This document shows, piece after piece, positions 55,967 through 64,000 of a stretch of DNA of 64,000 nt. The notes under the pieces were generated by a model that saw nothing but the letters and a program-made list of their open reading frames with translations, made no database searches and was not told the DNA's origin. This DNA comes from Sphagnum compactum (Eukaryota > Bryophyta > Sphagnopsida > Sphagnales). The position numbers and the translations under genes were made by a program. The stretch is from contig OZ234493.1 of assembly GCA_965153455.1 (NCBI GenBank), positions 20,326,213 through 20,390,212 on the forward strand, in the 5' to 3' direction. Position 1 is the first letter of the stretch; every line of letters starts with the position of its first letter.

Positions 55967-58019
55967 CTCCCTTACCTGCCTGAAGAAACATGTTTTCAGC
56001 AAGCGGGATCTTCTGCAGTGGAAGGTACCAGCCAGGTTGTACTGGGATCTTCTGACCTGCGCAAGGTACAAGCCAGCCTGTCACTATTTCTAAAAAGTGA
56101 AAAAATCCAAGCTCTGCTGTTTGCAGGAAAAGGACCTGAGTAGAGGCCCTCCTACACATATAGAATGGGCCTTGTGTGGTTTGTGAATTGGATCAACCTG
56201 TGATCCTCTTGTACTGCTTCACCCACAACTGCAAGGGCAACACCTTCTCACCATTTCACTCCAAGCATTTTCAGAGCCTGCAAATAGTCAAGAGTGCCAC
56301 AAACTAGAGACCAGCTAGATTTCTTCACCTCACCGTGAGCCCCATCCTAGTGGCATTTCCTACACCCACTACATAGACCCCAGCTTCCAAGTACGATGAA
56401 CCTCCTTGCTAACAGAGAGCATGCAAACGGAGTCCTGAATCTACGGCCTCGTGTCATTGTGCTTCAAAAAGTGTTGTTCCCACAATTTCTTCAAGAATCA
56501 CTCCTCACAAACTGCTGTGTTCGCCAGTGATGGGCACATCTGAGCCCACTCGGCCCGCCACTGAAACCATGACTAGAAGTACTTTGCACGCTGATTGTAG
56601 TAATAAAACAGGGTCTTGAAGTTGGTTCGCTCTTTGCACAGACTTCAGGGTTTAGGCGTCTTTACCCGTGTTCCTACTGAGACAATACAGTGCTACTCCA
56701 CTGAGGCAGAATGCTATGCCACTCCATGATAGCACGATCGATATCGTGGATCTCTACTTCCTTTTGGACCCTTTTTCCTTTTCTCTGGCCTTCAAGCTTC
56801 AAATCAAAGCCAACCCAATTCTGCTGCAATCCCGACGTGTTCAAATCACATAGAATTCAAAGGTTTTCATCTCTGATTCCAAAACCTCTGCCAGAATCTT
56901 TATTCATCTTCATATGCAACATCAAATTCCTTCAAAGCCTCTGCCAGAATTCTGCTAGAACCTAATTCATCTTCATATTCTGCGACACATTTATTTTTTC
57001 AGGGTGAAGGTCCAGTTGGTTTTTTCTCACTGCAGATGGAATCCCTTCCTCACGAAATAGGTATTCTGCCTTCTCCAAACAGCCAAGCGACGATCCATAT
57101 GAGCAGGTGTGATCTTTAACCCTAACCTTATTTTGGGCAAAAGAAGATGATGGTGATGACGGTGAAGATGAACAAGATGAAGCAACAGAAGGGAAAATAA
57201 GCAAATATGCAAAATGACGAGAAACTGAGATTGTTCACTCTTTGTTCTTCCTCGCAAAAATCAAATCAAAAGCAAAACCAGAGTCAAAAAAAACCCTAAG
57301 CAACCAAACATTGCTATCCAAATCAAACATCAACGCAAACAAACGTTCAAAGGTTTTTTTTTTCAAAACCTAGCGAACCAAGCACTTACTGCCTAGATCA
57401 AAGATCAATGCAAACCTTTTAAAAGAAGCCTTTGATCAGGTTTTAAAAAAAGGAAAACTTAACATTATTCTCGCCATGTTTTGCATGCCCCTCTACAAAT
57501 AAATTGAGATCTTTTCCTCACATCATGGATATTTTGTAAGTAGAGATCTTTTGCATTGCAGACACTACCTTAAAGGTGATGGCTGTGAAATCATTACTTA
57601 AGGCATTTTGCTTCGTTTTCCCTCTTGTGGAGACTCCAATCCATGCTGAGAAGTTCATGACTATTGAGGCAAGTACCAAGCCCAAATATTTTGTTGTGAA
57701 AGATTTTGTTGTTTGTATGCTGCCGTAAAGAAAGATCTCTCTTTTTTGGTTTTGGGATTTCAGAAATATTAGATGGAGCTCAAATGGGTCTTGGGTGTTG
57801 GAGCAGCCTTGGCTGCTGGTTCAGTGGCACAAGAATAACGAAAATTCAAATGAAGAGCCTCCTTGACCAAAAGCTTGACTTGAAGTTTGAATATTGAGTC
57901 CAAGCTCGATGGGAAGTTCAAAAAACTTGACTTAAAATTTGAATATATTAAGTCAAAACTCAAAGATCTCAAATCCAAGCTTGATGAACATGAACAAAAG
58001 TTGTGAGAATGTTGTCTGC
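55967..58019 (+). other. Orphan exon-like segments, family unknown
   Basis: Segments with convincing splice borders occur but could not be joined in one frame. At 55967-56065 (TTTTCAG acceptor, AAG/GTACAA donor) are 33 codons starting LPYLPEETCFQQAG. At 57036-57106 is a piece reading DGIPSSRNRYSAFSKQPSDD, donor CAG/GTGTGA. At 57562-57668 is a piece containing VMAVKSLLKAFCFVFP, followed by a GC-type donor (GAG/GCAAGT). From 57772 there is a short hydrophobic stretch (WVLGVGAALAAGSVAQE), then lysine/leucine heptads (KFKKLDLKFEYIKSKLKDLK) ending at a TGA at 58006-58008. They may be remnants of one or more membrane/coiled-coil proteins, or chance. Confidence 0.2.
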
Positions 58020-59818
58020 AATGGTGGTGAAAGACCACCTGCCCCTCTGCAGGTGTGATTGACATCTTTTTGGAAGCCCAACCCACATTCTTTCTCTGAG
58101 ACAGAAGAGTTGTTGGATAATAAAAATTGCCATGCAAATCCACAAATGAATGGCATAAGTTTGCCACTTCTTTCTCTTCCTTGCCTAGTAGGGAAGAAAG
58201 TGTCATCAGAGACAGGAGGGGATGATTTGTAAAAAGATTTGTGTTTCTACAACTGTGACAACATGCAGAGCCTCACTTTTGATGCTTTTACGACCAAGTG
58301 TTGAAGACTTTGAGGGTGATGGTAAAATAATAATGTGGCCGTAGGGTAGAATGAAGAAATACACAGATCTCACCTATGTATTTGTCATGGCAATACTTGC
58401 ACATCATTAGACAATCCCATTATGAATGCCAGCCTTCTCAAAAACTCCATGTATGAATGAAGTGAGTTCAAGTTCCAAGAATGCAACAAACAACAGAAAC
58501 TCCCAATTTGAAAATGAACTTGAATATTCATCACATGTCCCTTGAAAGCCTTTTTCCTGACACATGTCAATGGGTACAAATCTTGTATCCAACTTGATTA
58601 CTCAAGCACCCTCAAAGACACTTGCAAATGCAAAGAACTTGATTTCAAGTTTCAAACTGATTACGAAGTGTGGTTGAACCCAAGAAGAGCAAATGGCTGA
58701 AGAGAAATAATGTGGTCATTATAAGTTGCACCCTTGGGAGGTCTTTGGACTCAAGCTTTGAGTCATCTACAAGAGATAATAAGGAGCCTCATCAAAAAAA
58801 AATTACGGGAAATAGACATGCACAAAATTGTAGCAACAGCTACTACAAAATAATATTACATACTGGGTAGGATGCAACCATGATACATCTTGTCCAGTAA
58901 TAGGAATCAGGTCTTTGCAATAAGCCCTTGTTGTTGGCTTGGCCAGTTCCTAAGCATACAGGGCACAGGCACACCAGCTTTCCACACCCTCCATGCTCTC
59001 ACACACTTAATCTGGCACATCAGAAAAAAGAAGAACCAAAAAACAAGGGAATAGCAAGTAGACATTTGACAACATCCACAACATGGTGATGTATGGGTTC
59101 AAGACGCCATGTGAACTTTGGATGCTCAATTCCCCTCTGGCATTGCCAAAGTCATATATTGCCTTTCATATCAATGACTGTTGTGGGAGAATCAGTGGAA
59201 AGCAAAGAGAGTTTACCGTAGCAATTAGGGGATTTTGTGAACTCGTAGATGTCTTTGCATCACTTCCTGTTCAGAGCTTTCGATTTTCCTGTCCCAACAC
59301 ACAGGTCACCCGCACCTGATTTGAAGCCATTCATAACTGGTTGAGAAACTGCTTGGAAAGCTGGTGAAAAAATTCTTAACTGCGACAATGCAGTCCATGT
59401 GAGAGCTTCTTTTTAGCTTCAATGCAAACTCCTGGAATTTGGTGCTGCATTCTGTGAAGATGTTTTACACAGAAGTAGAGCCTTGTCATAACAATGGTGA
59501 GGTTGGAGGGTGGGCATTTGCTCAATACCCACTAGACACAAAAAGAAAGGGGAACTTACAAGTAACAGCACCAGGTCCTGGGCAATTCTTACACATGGCA
59601 CCAGCGCCTTCCACAGCTAGAGCTTCATCCCCTGATGATGCTGCTGCTGATGTAACCACTGCTATACCTACACCAGCACATACTGAGCGTAAAATCTGCC
59701 AGGGTGTCCTTGTACTCATTTCCTGCCAAAATTACCATCAACAGAGAAGAAATCCGATAAACCTGAAAAAAGCTTTCCATGATATTGGCAGCAACAGATA
59801 TAGTCAACAACTTTCCTG
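58020..59818. other. Intergenic, no gene seen
   Basis: Open frames are short and show no motif. If the starch synthase pseudogene to the right once had its C-terminal exons, they should lie in the right part of this stretch on the minus strand. I could not recognise the conserved C-terminal glycosyltransferase motifs here. Confidence 0.35.
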
Positions 59819-59958
59819 TGAACATCATCAGCTGCACATGGGAGTTCTGTGAACATAATGAGCTGCTGCTCATGGGTGTTTTTGTGAACATAGTCAGCTG
59901 CTCATGGGAGTTTTGTGAACATAATCAGCTGCTCATGGGAGTTCTGTGAACAAGCAAT
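59819..59958. repeat. ~31-bp minisatellite inside the starch synthase relic
   Basis: About four copies of a 30-36 bp unit (core tgtgaacataatcagctgct followed by catgggagtt) are arranged in tandem. They begin exactly where the starch synthase reading frame is lost on the minus strand (after ELGFPVLSEVPLL), so the array has replaced or interrupted the next coding segment. Confidence 0.85.
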
Positions 59959-59959
59959 G

Positions 59960-62050
59960 GTACCTCACTGAGCACAGGAAAACCCAGTTCCTGCTGAAGT
60001 GCAGCCTTGCATGCACGTTTGGCAGTCGCTAAAGTTTCAAGGGAGTAGTTGCTGTAACCATCACTCTGAAGGCAGGGATCAACTTGGGATTCCACTCAAT
60101 GTCATCAATTCCATTCACAACTCCCCTCAGCTTCCAGTTGTGATCCCAAACACACCATCCAATCCCCACCCTCCTTCTGGTGTTTGACACCCTCCTCCAT
60201 ACCCATGGCTAATGGTCACAATCTGATGAGCTGTGATCAAACCTGTCATGAAAACATTCATGTGTTCTCCTCCAATTGGTTCTAATAAATGGAATCTATT
60301 AGTGTAATGGTCTGGTAACCCCAGCTTTGCATAGTCTGACACTGGTCCATGGCCCTGCAAGTGCCACCTAGATCTCAAAATGAGGTTGTGTAACATGTCA
60401 CAACTCATGACCTATCTATGTATCTTGGCAACAGTTTCAGGTCCTAGCACATGTCTCCAACACATTTCAAAATTGACTTCTACACCACATATGTGCTTCC
60501 TGGGAAATACAACTTGCATTTCACTTCCTTAGCAAACTCCAACCTGCTGCTGTTTTAATCCGCTCTGTAAAACTCTCTAACTTGATGTTTTGGAAGCTGC
60601 ATAAACGAATGACACATCAAGTACTCAACAAGGTTTTGACATATGTAACTAGTTAATCCTGATAAGCAGGGGATTCAAGAACAAACCTGATGGCCATATT
60701 ATGGATGACAAGGACAGAACGAGTAAATTCCATCAAGCCATTGTCTCGATTGTATGCCTGCAAATATACTGGCAGCAAGGCTGTGTGCCAATCATAGGCA
60801 ATGAAGACCAAATTGCCATCTCTATGGCAGACACCCCCACGTGGCATATGCCAAGGCACCTGTTGTTACGAGAGCATCAATAACATCCAGGCATTTCATA
60901 GAAGTCAGGCACAAGAGTCGAACCAACCCCCACCCAAGCTATCAAATGCCAGAAAGACTAGTCTCACCTCCACAGCAGCCTTGCGGAGCAATATCATGCA
61001 TCACAACACCTCCTGTGTGCATGTCAACCATGACCTTCCCAGTTGAGAAGAATACATCCCTAATATGAGGTAAGTACAAACATTAACTCTGTGTTCTGTA
61101 GTATTCTGAAGAACTCAAACTGAGTCATATGCAGGACTAATTAACAGTTTCCTATTGAGACCTAGCTGCCTGCATATTAATGCTGTTAAGAGAAGCTGCA
61201 GGCAGCTAGGTTTCAGTTTGAAAGTAAACCACATCCTGCATGGCCATGAGAAGCAGTTAAGGGTGAGAGATTTGATACCTGACCTGAAACACTGTATGCC
61301 CTACGGATGCCAGTTTCCCAAGCATCTAAATAGTTGCTGCATCGAGGAGCCACGACCTGCACCCAGCACAAATCTTGAATACAACCATACCTTGGACACA
61401 AGCTACCCATATGCATGGAAGATTGGTGTGGAGAAGTAGAATTCTTTCATCTTCCTTTTCCATACATTCTGGAGGGTGCAGAAAATCGTTCACACGATCA
61501 CATGAAGCAGCATGAAGTTGCAAGAATTGCCAGGGTTGCAATCAATTGCTTTACAAATGTGAAAGCTCTACCATCACCTCTTGTTAAAAACACAGGATAA
61601 TTTGAGCAATTAGTGTAGGATCCCATGGGCTTTCCAGCTTGACCAACATTTCAACTGGCCCACGTTGTGAATCCAATTTGCCATATTCTTTACAGCCTAA
61701 GGTGTATAACAACACTTTATGTCTTGGGAGTCAACACAAGGTAGCAGTTACCCTGACACAATGACCATGTGCGTGACAATGCTTTAGGTTGAGCTCCCAT
61801 CACATCACCTAGACCGCCTGCAGAATCAAACAATCACAGTTAGTTACCTTTTTCACTCTGACCCATGACACTGTCAAGAATCATCGGTGAGCTTCAGTTG
61901 AAACAATCCAAAGAGTATTCAGCTTCCTCTTTGAATAATGATGAGAAGAATCTAAAGTAGGCGGTATTGGCAAACAACGACAGAGAGCAATACAGGTGAT
62001 CATTGTACTGGTTTTAGATGAGGGTGTACATTCAGCTGCAACGAATGAGC
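59960..62050 (-). pseudogene. SS2: Starch synthase II pseudogene (GT5 domain fragments)
   Basis: Starch synthase II extends alpha-glucans from ADP-glucose in plastids. Fragments in correct order on the minus strand are VAAECTPSSKT (about 62042-62010), VVAPRCSNYLDAWETGIRRA (61356-61279, exact exon), MILLRKAAVE (about 61000), VPWHMPRGG to [10 protein letters not shown] (60859-60687), GHGPVSDYAKLGLPDHY through PIGGEHMNVF and GYGGGCQTPEGGWGL (60354-60141), WKLRGVVNGIDDIEWNPK, and CKAALQQELGFPV (to 59960). The order and PEGGWGL/PIGGEH motifs fit class II rather than GBSS. Damage: a one-base deletion at the exon end where IAHQ is expected (near 60690), a frameshift near 60141, a stop shortly after 61240, loss of a clear KTGGLGDV motif and loss of the C-terminal half. 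An open segment at 62535-62445 with a good donor might be an upstream exon. Confidence 0.85.
61160..61211. repeat. Perfect 15-bp hairpin
   Basis: ACCTAGCTGCCTGCA (61160-61174) and its exact complement TGCAGGCAGCTAGGT (61197-61211) flank a 22-bp loop. It overlaps the point where the starch synthase frame runs into a stop, so it may result from a local inverted duplication in the dying gene. Confidence 0.8.
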
Positions 62051-62641
62051 ATTGCTTGTGAAGAAGCTCATCATCATGATTTCAGTGGGCCCTGCATCCG
62101 TCAACCATGGGTGCCATAAAAATCCATATCACATCAGGTCAAAAAACGCTGATTACTGACAGTGGTTTCCAGAATAAGAGAAACTCTGTATAGCTTCCGA
62201 AGGATGCAAAGCTCCTGAGGCAAATTGCAATAAAAAAATGGAAAAACAACAGATTGTCTTTTCACTGACCTAATAAATGTGCTCCAAACCAATCTGTGAT
62301 ACATTTTCCCACATTGCAGATTTGTGCCAAAGCATCACAAAACACAGCCAGAAGAGGAATGGACATAAAAGCAATTGAAGAAAGAAATCCAAAATCCTCC
62401 AATTGACATTCATATTGCAAAGAGAGCATGTGTGAATTTTTTACCTGCTGCAGCAATTCCTTTTACTTGTTCAGGAGGAGTCTTTCTACTCTCTTCCACA
62501 ACTGTAGATCTTTCAGAATTTGCTGCCCTTCTCATCTTCTGAGCTCATGCAGATGAAGAAGAAGATGTGCCTCCCTTCCAAATGGCAGAGAACTCATTTC
62601 ATTTCACGCAACAAAAATCTTCCAAATTGTCTTGCCTCTTT
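62051..62641. other. Upstream part of the starch synthase relic
   Basis: Apart from the possible exon at 62535-62445 (minus strand, MRRAANSERSTVVEESRKTP and donor GCAG/GTAAAA) there is no recognisable coding sequence. A transit peptide and N-terminal variable region of starch synthase would be expected here. Confidence 0.3.
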
Positions 62642-63303
62642 AAGGTCCAATGAAATAGAGCAATCCTATTGGCTGAGCGTCATAAATTGGACCCCTGGCC
62701 TTTAGACGAGGGTCCAAGACCAAAAAGTGGCAAATTGAGGCTAAACCTACATAGTACCAAGGCACCATTTTGTGTAGGGTAAAGACCTAGGGTGGGGGCA
62801 TTCTCAAAATAAGGGGTCTACGACAAGGCAATAGCTAAGTCTGGCCCCACATTTAGGGAATGTCCCCCACCCATGGGCTAAAATGTCCCCTACCTATCAT
62901 AAAGCATGAGGCAAAATTTATCATGAACCAAACGTATGTAGATGGTAGGGTTCTTATGCCTACTCCTCAATAGAGGGAGCGTTCTTACACCTATAAGTAG
63001 GTATAATTTCCCTCCCACCTTTGAGGAGTAGGCATAATATCCCTCCCAATTTCTAAGAGAGAAATTCATGAATATAAGGTGCCCTCCACATACACTACAA
63101 ATCTTTTTCTCTCAGTGGTTATGGAAGGAAAATCAATTGGTTTGGAGGCAAAAATAAGACCTCAAAGAAGAGCTCATGATTTGGAGAACCAAGATGCAAG
63201 CTAGGGACCTTAAGGTAAGGTCCAACTCAAGGATTCAATTTGCTTCAAAGGAGTCCAAATTGGTTCCTAGGAATTTGGACCTTGGACCCATCTAAAGTGG
63301 GCC
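62642..63303. mobile_element. Harbinger-family MITE copy split by a ~340-bp insertion
   Basis: The outer parts (62642-62775 and about 63118-63303) together match the MITE at 9304-9636 in inverted orientation, for example ggtccaagaccaaaaagtgg and caatttgcttcaaa. The middle (about 62776-63117) is unrelated and interrupts it between accattttg and tggaaggaaaatcaattgg. The right end ...ctaaagtgggcc is followed by TAA, the expected target-site triplet. The left terminus is shortened. Confidence 0.7.
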
Positions 63304-63306
63304 TAA

Positions 63307-64000
63307 GTAAAGCCTAAGTAAGCCCTTTCCTTTTGGGATAATGAAGGGTGGAGATGGGTATCAAATTCTTGGTACCACCGGTTACCCTCTGGTTAACCCT
63401 CAATTTCAGTTTTTTTTTTTTTTTTCCTTTCTTTTTAAATTTTATTTCTAACAAATTCCAATTGTGGTTCCACACATAAATGGGACGAAGAACCTAGTTC
63501 CAGTGCTTGGTGGTTTCAATTCTCAAAGGGTGCAATCACAATCAAATGAGCCAATCCTTGTTTCAATAACAAGGATTCAAGGATTACATTTTCTTTTGGT
63601 CATTTATATTTTTCATAGAAAGATTTTTTTGGGTGAAACCTTTTGCAATATGTAACTAAAATTACATATAATTTTCTCAATACATAATTTCTTTGCATTA
63701 AAATTTGATGAATAACTAAGTTTTTTTTTAAGTGTACAAATTCTACCAAATTATATGTTTTGTTTTGAAAATTTATCTTAATTTTAAATTATATGAAAAT
63801 ATGTTAATTAATTTTATGAATTTTTTTTTTAATCATAAAATGCAACTTTACTTTAGATGTCATATACATTACACCCCATTTACATGTGGTAAAAGACTTT
63901 TAAAATTTTAAAATTATGTTCAATAGATTTTTATTTTAATTTTAATTTCAGAAATTTCAAATTTCAAGTGTTTTTTGCATGTGGGTAATCAATTAAAATT
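63307..64000. other. AT-rich end of window, no gene seen
   Basis: The stretch contains a poly-T run (about 63410-63424) and strongly AT-rich sequence. No motif, repeat family or splice structure was recognised. Confidence 0.4.

Noticed and set aside
1-64000. tRNA, rRNA, organelle-derived inserts or integrated viral genomes
   Set aside because: No cloverleaf, rRNA-like or plastid gene sequence was recognised, and all reverse-transcriptase signals belong to gypsy or copia LTR elements.

Overview
This is a land-plant nuclear window. It carries spliced genes with short GT-AG introns, a chloroplast-type RNase J with a C-terminal GT-1/Myb-like domain, a DUF674 gene, a starch synthase II relic, a plant NLR immune receptor and plant-type transposons. 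The NLR has an alpha/beta-hydrolase in front of its NB-ARC (the HNL architecture first reported from liverworts), and the Ty3/gypsy element is a chromovirus whose pol reads like the Tcn1-type elements of mosses and fungi. Together these suggest a non-seed plant (bryophyte, lycophyte or fern). That placement is inference, not proof. No prokaryotic, plastid, rRNA or tRNA gene was seen.

Layout. 1-6.4 kb: AT-rich DNA, a broken zinc-knuckle (FAR1/MULE-type) fragment at 2.7-3.1 kb and unrecognised exon-like pieces at 3.8-4.7 kb. 6.4-7.6 kb (-): a three-exon, single-domain DUF674 gene with a large imperfect inverted duplication upstream of it. 8.8-10.2 kb: two small TIR elements and a Ty1/copia RNase H relic. 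12.3-13.9 kb (+): a four-exon short-chain dehydrogenase/reductase. 15.3-21.7 kb: a complete, young Ty3/gypsy chromovirus (267-bp LTRs, TSD CCTCC) nested in an older gypsy gag, with six 155-bp tandem repeats in its leader. 23.5-27.5 kb: a 4.0-kb PIF/Harbinger transposon with both of its genes, decayed.

28.3-35.6 kb (+): RNase J in 18 exons (982 aa), the best gene of the window. 36.6-37.2 kb: two MITE-like elements. 38.3-38.7 kb: an ORF made of two copies of a 51-aa hydrophobic unit. 39.6-47.3 kb (+): a hydrolase-NB-ARC-LRR gene whose LRR region is an almost homogeneous array of about 45 units of 72 bp, with one stop in the hydrolase and at least five lesions in the LRRs. 48.7-54 kb: LTR-like and AT-rich DNA, a broken unrecognised frame and a near-perfect 44-bp hairpin. 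54.4-55.1 kb (+): the last two exons of a COA1/TIM21-like gene. 56-58 kb: orphan exon-like pieces. 60-62.5 kb (-): a starch synthase II pseudogene. 62.6-63.3 kb: another MITE-family copy, split by an insertion.

The genes do not form a pathway. RNase J, SSII and probably the COA1-like gene belong to organelle biology; the NLR, DUF674 and transposons form the variable fraction. The most notable object is the HNL-type receptor with its minisatellite-like LRR array.
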